This document shows positions 19,546 to 30,452 of a DNA stretch of 64,000 nt, piece after piece. Source of the DNA: Clostridiaceae bacterium (lineage in GTDB: Bacteria > Bacillota > Clostridia > Oscillospirales > Acutalibacteraceae); NCBI GenBank assembly GCA_016280595.1, contig JAEEHB010000060.1, positions 1 to 64,000 of the forward strand, in the 5' to 3' direction. The stretch's first letter is position 1. The number at the start of each line of letters is the position of its first letter. The translations under genes were made by a program, and so were the position numbers. The notes beneath the pieces were generated by a model. That model worked only from the letters and a program-made list of their open reading frames with translations. It was not told the DNA's origin and searched no databases.

Positions 19546-21171
19546 ATGGAAAACGAAGAAAAGAATACAGGTCTGCACCTCAATAAAAAAACCATACTCG
19601 GTCTGTGTGCGATTCTCGTAGTGATTATGGTCTTTGCGGGCGTGCTCACTCAGATTGTGCCCAGAGGCGAATACTGCTTTTATCCCGATAACACTTACCG
19701 CCTTGCAGACGGCGCCGTTGTGTGCATCGGCGAGCAGGACAGCGTTTTTACCGTTGACGGCAAAAACAAAATCGGATATAAAGACTATCTCGCCCGCCTT
19801 AAGGAATACGGCATTTCCGTTGTATCTTATTCCGATGAGGGCGAAATAGACCTTACGGGTGCGGAGGACCTGAGCGAAAAGATAATCGATGGCACATATC
19901 ACGAAATCAATTATAAAATGCCGCTCTGGAAAGTCCCTGCCTCGCTTGTGCTTGTTTTCGGCTCGGAAAATATCACAACGGGTATTGCCATTATTCTGTT
20001 TATTGTGCTTATCGGAGGCACTTTCTTCATCCTTGATGAAAGAAATATCCTCAAGTACATAATGGCGGTTGTAATAAGGAAATTTGAAAACAGAAAGTAT
20101 ATTCTTATCTGTGTGATGATATTCATCTGCATGCTGCTCAGTTCAACCGCGGGCATATTGGAAGAATCGGTAACGCTTGTTCCGATTGCGGTTGCCGTTG
20201 CCCTCGCTCTGGGGTGGGACAGCCTTGTAGGTATCTCAATCAGCCTTATCGCTGTTGCTTTCGGCTTCACCGCCGCCACATTCAACCCCTTCAACGTTGT
20301 CACCGTGCAGAAACTTGCAGGTGTTCCCGTCTTTTCGGGGCTTTGGCTTCGTTTGATTACTTTCGCAGTTGTTTACGCCTCACTCACCGCATTCGTTGTT
20401 CTTTATGCCAAAAAGATTGAAAAGAATCCCGAAAAATCAATCTGCCGCGAAACAGATAAAGAACTCAGAGACAAGTTCAGGCTTACGGATGCCGATACCG
20501 TGCTCGAAGATAAAAGCACCGCCAAGGCAACAAGGGCATTTTTAATCTGCATCAGCTGTGTTCTGCTTTGCATAATTCTCGATTTCGCACTGTCGCTCGG
20601 CGGTATGCTTTCAATGCCCGGTATGGCAATACTCTTTACCGTAGGCGGCCTTGTCGCCGGCTATAAGACGGGGCTCAGAGGCAAGCAGCTTTTCGGCGGA
20701 TTCCTCAAAGGTGTTAAAACAATCGCCCCCGCAATTCCTCTTATCTTCTTCATACTCGCAATCACATATATCCTGAGCGAAGGTATGATTATTCACACAA
20801 TTCTCTATAAGGTTTACGGACTTATTTCCGATATGCCGCCTTTCGGCGCAATCCTGCTGCTGTTTGCGTTTATAGTGGTGCTTGAATTCTTTATCGGCTC
20901 GGGTACGGCAAAAGCCTTCCTCGTTATGCCGATAGTTGCTCCGCTCGCAAGCCTTGTGGGTATTTCCGGCAACTCGGTTGTGCTCTCATTCTGTATGGCG
21001 GACGGCTTTACAAATCTGCTTTACCCCACAAGCGGTATTATGATTATCGCAATAGGTCTCGTAAATGTTTCTTACGGCAAATGGCTTAAATTCACCTGGA
21101 AATTGTTTGCGATTGAACTTATCATTTCAATTGCGCTTATGTATTTTGCCGTCAGCATCAATTACGCATAA
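19546..21171 (+). CDS. YfcC/DcuC-like transporter (putative amino-acid or anaerobic C4-dicarboxylate carrier family)
   Basis: Multi-pass membrane protein; TQIVPRGEY, SSTAGILEESVTLVPIAVAVALALGWDSLVG, GSGTAKAFLVMPIVAPLASLVGIS, PTSGIMIIAIGLVNVSYGKWLKFTWKL. Confidence 0.88.
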   Translation: MENEEKNTGLHLNKKTILGLCAILVVIMVFAGVLTQIVPRGEYCFYPDNTYRLADGAVVCIGEQDSVFTVDGKNKIGYKDYLARLKEYGISVVSYSDEGEIDLTGAEDLSEKIIDGTYHEINYKMPLWKVPASLVLVFGSENITTGIAIILFIVLIGGTFFILDERNILKYIMAVVIRKFENRKYILICVMIFICMLLSSTAGILEESVTLVPIAVAVALALGWDSLVGISISLIAVAFGFTAATFNPFNVVTVQKLAGVPVFSGLWLRLITFAVVYASLTAFVVLYAKKIEKNPEKSICRETDKELRDKFRLTDADTVLEDKSTAKATRAFLICISCVLLCIILDFALSLGGMLSMPGMAILFTVGGLVAGYKTGLRGKQLFGGFLKGVKTIAPAIPLIFFILAITYILSEGMIIHTILYKVYGLISDMPPFGAILLLFAFIVVLEFFIGSGTAKAFLVMPIVAPLASLVGISGNSVVLSFCMADGFTNLLYPTSGIMIIAIGLVNVSYGKWLKFTWKLFAIELIISIALMYFAVSINYA

Positions 21172-21195
21172 TATTTATCCGAAAGGCTGTTATCT

Positions 21196-22245
21196 ATGAC
21201 ACGGCTTGAAGAAAACTTATATATTAAAAAACCACTGCGCTTCAAAGACGGAAAATTCCGCATCCTCACTTTTTCCGATTTGCACGGCATCCGCAATTAC
21301 GACACGCGTCTTATCCGCGACCTTGACGCTATTATCGAAAACGTAAAGCCGGACCTTGTGATGCTGCTCGGCGATGTCGGCTGGCGCACAGCGGTTACGG
21401 ACGCGCAGGTGTTTGCCGAGTATCTTTCCGATGTTGTTGCCCCTATGGAGCGCAGAAAGATTCCCTGGTGCCACGTTTTCGGCAATCACGATGACGAGCG
21501 CGGTCTTACCAATGAAATGCAGGAGCCCGTCTATGAAAGTTTTGAATGCTGCGTTTCAAAATGCGGGCCGGAGGAAGCCGCGGGCACGGCAAATTATGTT
21601 TTGCCGATAAGAAGCGAAAACTCCGATGAAATCATATTCAACGTGTGGGGTCTCGATTCTCACGACAGTATGGGGGACTACATAAAAGAGTTTTCCCTTA
21701 AAACCGATCCGTGGTTTTTCAATCTGCCCGATCCGCTCTATCCGTTTTGCGGTTATGACAGTATCCGCTTCAATCAGATAATGTGGTACTGGAATTCATC
21801 CGAAGAATTAAACGCCTCTGCAAGCAAAAAGATTCCCGGAATTATGGCTTTCCATATCCCTCTGCCCGAGTTTATTGTGCTTTATAAAAACACCGCGCAG
21901 ACTTATTACAAAGGCACAAGGCGTGAATCGGTCGGCTGCGGTCCCTTCAATTCGGGCCTTTTCAACGCCCTCGTTGAGCGCGGCGAAGTCAAGGCTGTTA
22001 TCTGCGGGCACGACCACATAAATGATTTTGAGGGCGATTACTGCAATATCCGCCTTGCTATGGACGGCGGCATCTCTTACGACTGCTACTGTGATGACGA
22101 CCTCAGAGGCGGAAGAGTAATAGAGGTTAAAGAAGACAGCCCCGAGATAATAGAAACCTATATGGTCCGTTCTGCGGATTATGTTGAGGATTACCCCGGC
22201 ACCTGTGTAAGAAAATACGGCGATACCATGCCGATAGACGAATAA
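21196..22245 (+). CDS. Cytosolic calcineurin-like metallophosphoesterase (Dcr2/PAP-like)
   Basis: TFSDLHG, MLLGDVGW, HVFGNHDDERGLT, MAFHIPLPEF, VICGHDHINDFEG. Confidence 0.88.
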   Translation: MTRLEENLYIKKPLRFKDGKFRILTFSDLHGIRNYDTRLIRDLDAIIENVKPDLVMLLGDVGWRTAVTDAQVFAEYLSDVVAPMERRKIPWCHVFGNHDDERGLTNEMQEPVYESFECCVSKCGPEEAAGTANYVLPIRSENSDEIIFNVWGLDSHDSMGDYIKEFSLKTDPWFFNLPDPLYPFCGYDSIRFNQIMWYWNSSEELNASASKKIPGIMAFHIPLPEFIVLYKNTAQTYYKGTRRESVGCGPFNSGLFNALVERGEVKAVICGHDHINDFEGDYCNIRLAMDGGISYDCYCDDDLRGGRVIEVKEDSPEIIETYMVRSADYVEDYPGTCVRKYGDTMPIDE

Positions 22246-22261
22246 GAAAGGAACATAAAGT

Positions 22262-23068
22262 ATGGACAAGAGACATATCAGAGGACCCCGCAGTTATGAC
22301 TACGGATATAACGAAATCACCACTATGGGCGATAAAGAAGTAAACAGCCTTATGGATTTCGGCATTCTCAAACTTAAAGAAGGCGATGTTTATACAGAGA
22401 AACTTCCGCTTGAAAGAGGATATCTTCTCATAAGCGGCAAGGTCGTATTTGAATGGGAAGGCAATTCCCGCGAAGCGGACAGACCTAACTGTTTTGATTA
22501 CTGCCCCTGGATTCTTCATGTTCCTTCAGGCACCGAAATCAGCATCACCGCTCTTTCGGAGGCTGAAGTTCTTATTCAGAGAACAGATAACGAAAACACC
22601 TTCCCCTCAAAACTCTGGCTCCCCGAAGAGTGCAGAAACGAAAACAGGGGAGCGGGCACGATGAGAGAAGCTTCCACCAGAATTGTGCGCACAGTTATCG
22701 ATTATTCCACCGCTCCTTATTCCAATATGGTTATGGGCGAAGTAATCGGTTTCCCGGGCAAGTGGTCAAGTTATCCCCCTCACTGGCATCCGCAGCCCGA
22801 AATCTATTTCTATAAATTCCTTCCCGAAAACGGCTATGGTTTTGCCGAACTCGGAGAAGATGTTGTAAAGACTCACACCAATTCAACGGTCTTTATCTGC
22901 GATAAGGAAACTCATCCGCAGACCACTGCTCCCGGCTATGCAATGTGGTATTACTGGGGCATAAGGCACCTTGAAGGCAATCCTTATATCACCCCCGTTT
23001 TCATAGACGAGCATCTCTGGGTCACCGACCCCGATAAAGAAAAAGACTTCTGGCCCCCTGAAAAATAA
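22262..23068 (+). CDS. iolB: 5-deoxy-glucuronate isomerase
   Basis: VMGEVIGFPGKWSSYPPHWHPQPEIYFYKFLPENGYGFAELGEDVVKTHTNSTVFICDKETHPQTTAPGYAMWYYWGIRHLEGNPY is IolB-characteristic. Confidence 0.95.
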   Translation: MDKRHIRGPRSYDYGYNEITTMGDKEVNSLMDFGILKLKEGDVYTEKLPLERGYLLISGKVVFEWEGNSREADRPNCFDYCPWILHVPSGTEISITALSEAEVLIQRTDNENTFPSKLWLPEECRNENRGAGTMREASTRIVRTVIDYSTAPYSNMVMGEVIGFPGKWSSYPPHWHPQPEIYFYKFLPENGYGFAELGEDVVKTHTNSTVFICDKETHPQTTAPGYAMWYYWGIRHLEGNPYITPVFIDEHLWVTDPDKEKDFWPPEK

Positions 23069-23088
23069 TTAATGCGGAGGAGAAATAA

Positions 23089-24939
23089 ATGAAATTAACA
23101 ATGTCACAGGCACTCGTTAAATTCCTTGACAATCAGTATGTCAGTTTTGACGGTGTTGAAACAAAATTCGTTGACGGCATCTTCGGTATCTTCGGTCACG
23201 GATGCGTTGTAGGTTTAGGTCAGGCTCTCGAGCAGGGCGGCCACAGCCTTAAATTCTATCAGGGCCATAACGAGCAGGGTATGGCTCACGCCGCTATGGC
23301 TTTTGCAAAGCAGAGCAGAAGACGCAGAATTATCGCCTGCACATCTTCTATCGGCCCCGGCGCTCTCAATATGGTTACCGCCTGCGGCACCGCCACAGCA
23401 AACAGAATTCCTCTGCTTGTGCTTCCCGGCGACACTTTTGCCTGCCGTCAACCCGACCCCGTGTTACAACAGATTGAGCAGCCTGCAAATTACAGCATCA
23501 CAGCTAACGATGCTTTCAAGGCTGTTTGTAAATATTGGGACAGAGTCGTAAGACCCGAGCAGCTTATGACTGCCGCCATCAATGCGATGCGCGTGCTTAC
23601 CGACCCTGCTGAAACAGGTGCAGTCTGCCTCGCAATGCCTCAGGATGTAGAGGGTGAAGCGTTTGACTACCCCGATTATTTCCTGCAGAAGAGAGTATGG
23701 TACCTTGACCGCAGAATTCCCACAGAGCGCGAAATCGTAAAAGCCGCTGAAATGATTAAAGCGGCAAAGAAGCCTCTGCTTGTAATCGGCGGCGGCGTCA
23801 CTTACTCAGAGGCGTGGGATACCGCAAAGGCTTTCTCGGAGAAATACGGCATTCCCATCGGCGAAACTCAGGCGGGCAAGGGCAATATTCCCTGGGATTA
23901 TCCGCTTAACCTCGGCGGTATCGGTGTAACCGGCGGCGCGGCGGCAAACGCACTCGCTAAAAAGACCGACCTCGTTATTTCCGTCGGCTCAAGACTTACC
24001 GACTTCACCACCGCTTCCAAATGGGGCTTCCAGAATCCCGAAGTTAAAATGCTTTCAATCAACATCTGCCCGTTTGATGCATTCAAGATGGATTCCGTTT
24101 CCGTTATAGCAGACGCAAAACTCGCCCTTGAGGCAATTGATAAAGCGCTCGCGGGCGATTATACCGCCTCGTGGGGCGACGCAATCAAAGAAGCGAAAGA
24201 TTCCTATACTGCAGAAGTTGACCGCAATTATTCCGTTGAACTTCCCGGCGCTCTTTCACAGACCAGAGCACTCGGCGAAATCAATAAAGCAATTGCTCCC
24301 GATTCAATAGCGGTCGGCTCCGCGGGCTCTCTTCCCGGCTGCCTGCAGAGGCTGTGGAGATCCACCGTGCCCGGCACCTATCATGTTGAATACGGTTTCT
24401 CCTGCATGGGTTATGAAGTATGCGGCGCCCTCGGCATCAAACTTGCCGAGCCCGACAAAGAAGTATATACAATGTGCGGCGACGGCTCTTTCGTGATGCT
24501 TCACTCCGAACTTTACACCGCCGTTATGGAAGGCGCAAAGATAAATGTAATGCTCTTTGACAACCAGGGCTGGGGCTGTATCGAAAACCTGCAGAATAAT
24601 CAGGGCACAGATACTTTCGGCACCCGCTTCTGTGCGAGAAATCCCGAAACAGGTATGCTTGACGGCGACCTTGTTCTTATTGACTTCGCAAAGATTGCCG
24701 AAGGCTACGGCTGCAAAGCATACACGGTTGAAACCGTTGAGCAGCTTAAAGCGGCTCTTGAAGATTCCAAAAGACAGACCGTTCCCTGCCTGTTTGATAT
24801 CAAGGTTGCCCACAAGAGTATGAGCGACGGATATGACGCCTGGTGGAGAGTCGGTGTTGCCGAAGTAAGCACAAGCCCCAGAGTACAGGCTGCTTACGAG
24901 GACCTTCAGGAAAACATCAGGAAAGCAAGATTATATTAA
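23089..24939 (+). CDS. iolD: 3D-(3,5/4)-trihydroxycyclohexane-1,2-dione hydrolase (ThDP-dependent)
   Basis: 616 aa ThDP enzyme; [57 protein letters not shown]. Confidence 0.96.
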   Translation: MKLTMSQALVKFLDNQYVSFDGVETKFVDGIFGIFGHGCVVGLGQALEQGGHSLKFYQGHNEQGMAHAAMAFAKQSRRRRIIACTSSIGPGALNMVTACGTATANRIPLLVLPGDTFACRQPDPVLQQIEQPANYSITANDAFKAVCKYWDRVVRPEQLMTAAINAMRVLTDPAETGAVCLAMPQDVEGEAFDYPDYFLQKRVWYLDRRIPTEREIVKAAEMIKAAKKPLLVIGGGVTYSEAWDTAKAFSEKYGIPIGETQAGKGNIPWDYPLNLGGIGVTGGAAANALAKKTDLVISVGSRLTDFTTASKWGFQNPEVKMLSINICPFDAFKMDSVSVIADAKLALEAIDKALAGDYTASWGDAIKEAKDSYTAEVDRNYSVELPGALSQTRALGEINKAIAPDSIAVGSAGSLPGCLQRLWRSTVPGTYHVEYGFSCMGYEVCGALGIKLAEPDKEVYTMCGDGSFVMLHSELYTAVMEGAKINVMLFDNQGWGCIENLQNNQGTDTFGTRFCARNPETGMLDGDLVLIDFAKIAEGYGCKAYTVETVEQLKAALEDSKRQTVPCLFDIKVAHKSMSDGYDAWWRVGVAEVSTSPRVQAAYEDLQENIRKARLY

Positions 24940-24953
24940 GCGGAGGAATCAAT

Positions 24954-25847
24954 ATGCTTAACAAAGATAAAGTAAAACTTGCCATTGCTCCCATAGCATG
25001 GACCAACGATGACCTTCCCGACCTCGGCGCGGAAAATACATTTGAGCAGTGCGTGAGCGAAATGGCTCTCAGCGGCTTCAAAGGCAGCGAAATCGGCAAT
25101 AAATACCCCAAAGATGTTGCTACCCTCAAGCATAAACTCGATGTCAGAGGTCTGCAGATCTGCAACGCCTGGTTTTCATCACTCCTTCTCTCCGAAGGCT
25201 ATGACGCAACCATCGAAGCATTCATCAAACACAGAGATTTCCTCTATGATCTCGGCGCAAGAGTAATCGGCGCATCCGAGCAGGGCAATTCAATTCAGGG
25301 CACAAGCAAGTCTATCTTCGGCGATAAGCCCGTATATACCGACGAAGAGTGGGAACTCATCAGAAAAGGTTTCAACGAGATGGGCCGTCTCGCAAAAGAG
25401 AAGGGTATGTACTTCACCGTTCATCATCATATGGGCACAGGTGTTCAGACCGAAGAAGAAATCGATAAACTTATGAGTATAACCGATCCCGACCTTGTTT
25501 ATCTTCTTTATGATACCGGTCACCTTGCATTCAGCGGTGAAGACGCAATCGGCGTGCTTAAAAAGTATGCCAAGAGAATCAAGCATGTTCATCTTAAGAG
25601 CGTGCGCAAAGCCGTTATTGCCGAAGGTAAAGAAAAGGGCTGGAGTTTTCTTGACTGCGTCAGAGCAGGCTCGTTCACCGTGCCCGGTGACGGCGACTTC
25701 GATTTCACACCCGTTTTCGATATTCTCGATGAGAGCGGTTACGAGGGATGGATAGTCGTTGAGGCGGAGCAGGATCCGGCGAAGGCGAATCCGTATGAGT
25801 ACGCATGTCTGGCGAGAAAGTATATCTTTGAAAAAACCTCTTTATAA
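24954..25847 (+). CDS. iolE: myo-inosose-2 dehydratase (IolE-like TIM barrel)
   Basis: LAIAPIAWTNDDLPDLGAENTFEQCVSEMALSGFKGSEIGNKYPKD; start at MLNKDK with GGAGG RBS. Confidence 0.93.
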   Translation: MLNKDKVKLAIAPIAWTNDDLPDLGAENTFEQCVSEMALSGFKGSEIGNKYPKDVATLKHKLDVRGLQICNAWFSSLLLSEGYDATIEAFIKHRDFLYDLGARVIGASEQGNSIQGTSKSIFGDKPVYTDEEWELIRKGFNEMGRLAKEKGMYFTVHHHMGTGVQTEEEIDKLMSITDPDLVYLLYDTGHLAFSGEDAIGVLKKYAKRIKHVHLKSVRKAVIAEGKEKGWSFLDCVRAGSFTVPGDGDFDFTPVFDILDESGYEGWIVVEAEQDPAKANPYEYACLARKYIFEKTSL

Positions 25848-25852
25848 TTCGG

Positions 25853-26430
25853 TCGGGACATAAAAGGCGAAAAGCGAAAAGACAATAGAGTTAAAAAGGA
25901 CTGCGAGTTAGTAACTTGCAGTCCTTGATTATAGTTTGGTTATGATTTGATATAAGGAATGTTTTGTTATTGTCTTTTCTCGGAGCCTTTGCTCATTCGC
26001 CGTATCCTGATACTGTCTTCATTCGCAAATGCTCCGTTTTCATCCTTTTCTGTCTCCTCCCTAAGTGCCACTCAAAAAGCAAGATTAAAAACAGATTGCA
26101 TATTTTAGCACTCACCCCGTAGGGGTGCGGGTGTCCGGTGGACACCTTCGCGAAGCGAAAGCACCGACCGAACCGACAGGTGAGACCGGATATCATCCGC
26201 CCGCTACAAGGATATGCGGAGCATAATTATGCCTTCCCCTTGAGGGTGCGGGTCTCCGGTGGAGACCTCTGCCGAAGGCAGAAGCACCGACCGAGCCGAC
26301 AGGTGAGACAGGTGCCTGTGAAACAGACGGATGAGGTGGAAAAAAACATAAGACAGGATATGCGTGAGCATAAACACCATCGGCGCTGTGCGCCCCTTCA
26401 TTGCGCATTGCGCATTGCGAATTTCGAATT
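25853..26430. repeat. Non-coding intergenic repeat mosaic (copies of a dispersed hairpin element)
   Basis: Two local copies of GGGTGCGGGTNTCCGGTGGANACC...AGCACCGACCGANCCGACAGGTGAGAC (about 26115-26225 and 26241-26315); a third copy at 47074-47190. Flanking GCCGTATCCTGATACTGTCTTCATTCGCAAA segment also recurs near 46690. Confidence 0.85.
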
Positions 26431-26436
26431 CAACAC

Positions 26437-26466
26437 AAAAACCGCTGCACACGGCAGCGGTTTTTT
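26437..26466 (-). terminator. terminator after clpX
   Basis: AAAAACCGCTGC-acacg-GCAGCGGTTTTTT immediately downstream (on - strand) of the clpX stop. Confidence 0.85.
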
Positions 26467-26476
26467 GTTATTGTTT

Positions 26477-27739
26477 TTATCCTGCGTTTTCGGCGCTGTG
26501 GATTACGAGGGGCTCGTCACCGTCGTTTACGCAGGCGGCGTTTATGATAACCTTCTGCGCGCCGGCGTCGGAGGGCGTGTCATACATAGCGCCCATGAGC
26601 GTCTGCTCAACTATCGAGCGCAGACCTCTTGCGCCTGTCTTCTTTTCAACGGCCTTTTCCGCGATTGCTTCAAGCGCTCCGTTTTCAAACTCAAGTTCCA
26701 CGCCGTCAAGGCGGAAGAGTTCGGTGTACTGCTTGATTATCGCGTTCTTGGGCTCGGTGAGTATTTTTACAAGAGCGTCTTTGTCAAGGTCTTTGAGCGT
26801 GGTTATAACGGGCAGTCTGCCTACAAGTTCGGGTATAAGGCCGAATCTTACAACATCCTGCTGTACGACCTTGCTTATCAGGTTTGCCTTCTCAAATTCC
26901 TTCTTACTCTTGACATCCGCCTCAAAGCCGACTGCTGAGCCGGACATACGCTTCTCAATTATCTGCTCTATGCCGTCAAAAGCGCCGCCGCAGATGAAGA
27001 GAATGTTGGTGGTGTCTATCTGTATAAATTCCTGCTGGGGGTGCTTTCTGCCGCCCTGCGGAGGCACATTGGCAACGGTGCCTTCCACTATTTTGAGCAG
27101 CGCCTGCTGCACGCCTTCGCCGCTTACATCCCTTGTGATTGAGGGATTTTCGCTCTTGCGCGCAATCTTGTCAAGCTCGTCAATGTAGATAATGCCGCGC
27201 TCTGCGCGCTCAATATCATAGTCGGCGGCCTGTATAAGGCGCAGAAGGATGTTTTCAACGTCTTCGCCCACATAGCCCGCCTCGGTGAGGGTGGTGGCGT
27301 CCGTGATGGCAAAGGGCACGTCGAGTATCCTCGCGAGCGTCTGTGCGAGCATAGTCTTACCTACACCCGTGGGGCCAAGCAGCAGCACATTGGACTTCTG
27401 AATTTCAACGTCCGTCGCCTTCATCGCCATAATGCGCTTATAGTGGTTGTAAACGGCAACGCTCAGCGTAATCTTCGCTTCGTCCTGCCCGATTACATAC
27501 TCGTCAAGCTGTGCCTTTATTTCATGAGGCTTCGGCAGGGAGTCAAAGTCTTTTACTTTGCCTGCGCCGGAGTTTTTGTCATAAAACTCCTCGCCCAGAA
27601 TGCTGTTGCACAGGGCTATGCATTCATCGCAGATATATACGCCGTCGCCTTCAATGAGTTTATTGACCTGGCTCTGACTTTTATGGCAGAAAGAGCAGGA
27701 GTGATTCTGAGTATAACGCTTATCGTCATCTCTCGGCAT
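26477..27739 (-). CDS. clpX: ATP-dependent protease ATP-binding subunit ClpX
   Basis: N-terminal zinc finger [17 protein letters not shown]...[28 protein letters not shown]. Confidence 0.97.
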   Translation of the reverse strand: MPRDDDKRYTQNHSCSFCHKSQSQVNKLIEGDGVYICDECIALCNSILGEEFYDKNSGAGKVKDFDSLPKPHEIKAQLDEYVIGQDEAKITLSVAVYNHYKRIMAMKATDVEIQKSNVLLLGPTGVGKTMLAQTLARILDVPFAITDATTLTEAGYVGEDVENILLRLIQAADYDIERAERGIIYIDELDKIARKSENPSITRDVSGEGVQQALLKIVEGTVANVPPQGGRKHPQQEFIQIDTTNILFICGGAFDGIEQIIEKRMSGSAVGFEADVKSKKEFEKANLISKVVQQDVVRFGLIPELVGRLPVITTLKDLDKDALVKILTEPKNAIIKQYTELFRLDGVELEFENGALEAIAEKAVEKKTGARGLRSIVEQTLMGAMYDTPSDAGAQKVIINAACVNDGDEPLVIHSAENAG

Positions 27740-27753
27740 AGGGGAAATCTCCT

Positions 27754-28335
27754 TTATCTGTGTGCAATAACTTTGTCAACCAGTCCGTATTCTTTTGCCT
27801 CTTCGGCTGTAAGCCAGTTGTCTCTGTCCGTATCAAGGGCAATCTCGTCAAGCGATTTGCCTGTGTTTGCGGCGAGGATGGCATTGAGTTTCTCTTTGGT
27901 CCTCTGAATGTGAGCGGCGGCAATCTGCATATCGGTCGCCTGACCCTGCATTCCGCCCATGGGCTGGTGAATCATAATCTCGCTGTTGGGCAGGGCATAT
28001 CTCTTGCCCTTGGTACCGCTTGAAAGCAGGAAGGCTCCCATTGAAGCCGCCATACCCATGCAGATGGTGGAAACATCGCATTTGATGTACTGAATGGTGT
28101 CATAGATAGCCATACCTGCGGTTACCGAGCCGCCGGGGCTGTTGATATAAAGGCTGATATCCTTGTCGGGGTCCTGGCTCTCAAGGTAGAGAAGCTGGGC
28201 AACCACAAGGCTCGCGGTCGCATCGTTTACTTCGTCTGAAAGGACAATGATTCTGTCATTGAGCAGCCTTGAAAAAATATCATAGGAGCGCTCACCGCGG
28301 TTGGTCTGCTCTACTACATAGGGAATAGGTAACAT
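27754..28335 (-). CDS. clpP: ATP-dependent Clp protease proteolytic subunit
   Basis: [44 protein letters not shown] catalytic Ser; [12 protein letters not shown] catalytic His. Confidence 0.97.
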   Translation of the reverse strand: MLPIPYVVEQTNRGERSYDIFSRLLNDRIIVLSDEVNDATASLVVAQLLYLESQDPDKDISLYINSPGGSVTAGMAIYDTIQYIKCDVSTICMGMAASMGAFLLSSGTKGKRYALPNSEIMIHQPMGGMQGQATDMQIAAAHIQRTKEKLNAILAANTGKSLDEIALDTDRDNWLTAEEAKEYGLVDKVIAHR

Positions 28336-28382
28336 TTTACTGCCTCTTTTCATTTAGTTATTGCGGTAAATCCCCTTAAGGA

Positions 28383-29705
28383 TTATTCCGCGTCTTCGTC
28401 TTTCTTTTCTTCTGCTTTTGCTTCGGGTGCTTTTGCTACAGCGGAGTCAATAACGAGTTTTGCCGCCTGCTGAATCTTAAGCTGGTTTGCGATAACGTCG
28501 GAAGCAACGATTTCCTTGATTTTTTCAACATCAAGGTCATAGTTTTCAGCCATCTTCTTATATTCTTCTTCAATCGCCTCGTCGTCGATGGTGATATTTT
28601 CGAGTTCGGCAATCTTTTCAACCGCAAGTTCGTATTTAACTTCGTTTACGGCTCTCTCGCGCATATTTGCCTTGAAGGTGTCAAGGTCCATGCCCATATA
28701 CATGAGATAGGTCTCAAAGTCGAGGCCCTGCTGTGAAACTCTGTTTGCAAACTGCTGAACGCTCTCCTGAGCCTTGTTGTCATACATAACTTCGGGAATT
28801 TCGCCTTCGACATTGTCGCACAGAACGGCGATAACGGCATCCTCAAAGTCGCGCTGAGCATGCTCCTCTTTGTGAGCAAGCAGGTCGGCTTTTACGCCCT
28901 CTCTCATTTCGGCTACGGTGTCGTAATCCTGGTCCTTGGCAAACTCGTCATCAAGTTCGGGCAGCTGCTTAACCTTGATTTCCTTGAGTTTGATTTTGAA
29001 AACGGCGTCTTTGGAAGCGAGTTCTTCGGCATAGTTTTCGGGGAAGGTCACATTGATGTCAAACTCTTCGCCGATGCTGTGGCCGATAATCTGCTCCTCA
29101 AAGCCGGGTATGAACTGACCGCTGCCGATGGTGAGGTTGTAGTTTTCGCCTTTTCCGCCTTCAAAGGCTACTCCGTCAACAAAGCCTTCAAAGTCGATTA
29201 CGGTGATGTCACCGTCCTGAACCGCTCTGTCATCAACATCAACGATTCTGGAGCCTCTGTCAAGCATAAAGTCGATTTCTCTGTCGATATCTTCTTCGCT
29301 TACGCTCACTTCAGCCTTCTCCGCCTCAAGACCCTTGTATGCCTTCACGGTGATTTCGGGTTTCACGGTTACCTTAACGGTGAAATTCGCGCCCTGCTCA
29401 ACGTCCATATACTTGATATCAAGGTCTTTGGGCTGGTCAACGGGAGTGATGTCCGCTTCTTTATATGCGTTTTCAATCTCTTCGGGGAATATCGCTTCAA
29501 GAGCATCCTCATAGAAGAAATCTTTGCCGTAAAGTCTCTCTATCATCTGCCTGGGTGCTTTGCCCTTGCGGAAGCCGGGAATCTGGATGGACTTTCTGTT
29601 TTTCAGATATGATTTCTGAACAGCGGCCGCGAAATCCTCGGCAGAGACGGAAATCTCGATTGTGTAAATGTTGGTGTCGGTTTTGTTTGCTGAAACTAAA
29701 CTCAT
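28383..29705 (-). CDS. tig: Trigger factor
   Basis: VQKSYLKNRKSIQIPGFRKGKAPRQMIERLYG; FKBP-like domain; upstream of clpP-clpX. Confidence 0.97.
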   Translation of the reverse strand: MSLVSANKTDTNIYTIEISVSAEDFAAAVQKSYLKNRKSIQIPGFRKGKAPRQMIERLYGKDFFYEDALEAIFPEEIENAYKEADITPVDQPKDLDIKYMDVEQGANFTVKVTVKPEITVKAYKGLEAEKAEVSVSEEDIDREIDFMLDRGSRIVDVDDRAVQDGDITVIDFEGFVDGVAFEGGKGENYNLTIGSGQFIPGFEEQIIGHSIGEEFDINVTFPENYAEELASKDAVFKIKLKEIKVKQLPELDDEFAKDQDYDTVAEMREGVKADLLAHKEEHAQRDFEDAVIAVLCDNVEGEIPEVMYDNKAQESVQQFANRVSQQGLDFETYLMYMGMDLDTFKANMRERAVNEVKYELAVEKIAELENITIDDEAIEEEYKKMAENYDLDVEKIKEIVASDVIANQLKIQQAAKLVIDSAVAKAPEAKAEEKKDEDAE

Positions 29706-29724
29706 TATTGTTTCCTCCGGTTAG

Positions 29725-30441
29725 TTAATTTACTTGATTGTCTGTGCCTGATTCGGGCACATAAGCGGGTATGAATCCGAGGTAATCCCCGGAAATCAGG
29801 CGAAAATCAATCCCGTCCTCATTCACGCCCGTGTAGGCGGTGAGGTGCGAATAGGAGTGAAGATGCCCGTAATAGCATCGCTTTATGCCTTCGTCCGTAA
29901 GCACGGAATATATGTCATCGCATCTGCGTTCTTTTGTGAGAGGGGGATAGTGCAGAAACACAACGGGCTCAAGCCCCGTCTGCTTTGCGGCGGCTATGCT
30001 TGCCCTCAGGCGGCCCGCCTCGCGCAGGATGATTTTTTTATCCTCATCCTTTTCCGCGTCGAAAAACCAGCCTCTGGTGCCGCATATTGCTATTGAGCCG
30101 CATTCGTAAGCGTTGTTGTGCAGTATGTTGAGCGTATCAAGCGAATGCTGCTTAAAGAAATCGTCCGCCTTTTTCTTTGTGGACCACCAGTAATCGTGGT
30201 TGCCCTTCATCAGAATCTTTCTGCCGGGCAGTGAGTTGAGAAATCTGAAATCCTCTAGCCCGTCTTCCATATTCATACACCAGGAAACATCGCCCGGGAT
30301 TACCACCGTATCCTCCGGTTTCACGAGCGCGCGCCAGTTTTTCTCGAGCCGGATTTCATAGTCGTCCCAGCCGGAAAACACATTCATCGTTTTGCCCGTG
30401 GAGAAGGAGAGGTGAGTGTCCGCAATTACATAAAGTGACAT
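29725..30441 (-). CDS. Metallophosphoesterase
   Basis: IADTHLSF, VIPGDVSW, MKGNHDYWW, LHYPPL, YYGHLHSYSH. Confidence 0.9.
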   Translation of the reverse strand: MSLYVIADTHLSFSTGKTMNVFSGWDDYEIRLEKNWRALVKPEDTVVIPGDVSWCMNMEDGLEDFRFLNSLPGRKILMKGNHDYWWSTKKKADDFFKQHSLDTLNILHNNAYECGSIAICGTRGWFFDAEKDEDKKIILREAGRLRASIAAAKQTGLEPVVFLHYPPLTKERRCDDIYSVLTDEGIKRCYYGHLHSYSHLTAYTGVNEDGIDFRLISGDYLGFIPAYVPESGTDNQVN

Positions 30442-30452
30442 TTTTCGTTTCC

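Noticed and set aside
25993-26452. Small ORFs in the repeat mosaics (also 46484-47486)
   Set aside because: Overlap on both strands, are composed of repeat modules (e.g. RRQKHRPNRQVRPDII) and have no protein-like signal; the regions are better explained as non-coding repeats.
26138-26938. 266-aa + strand ORF spanning repeat and clpX
   Set aside because: Runs from a repeat into antisense of clpX; an artefact.
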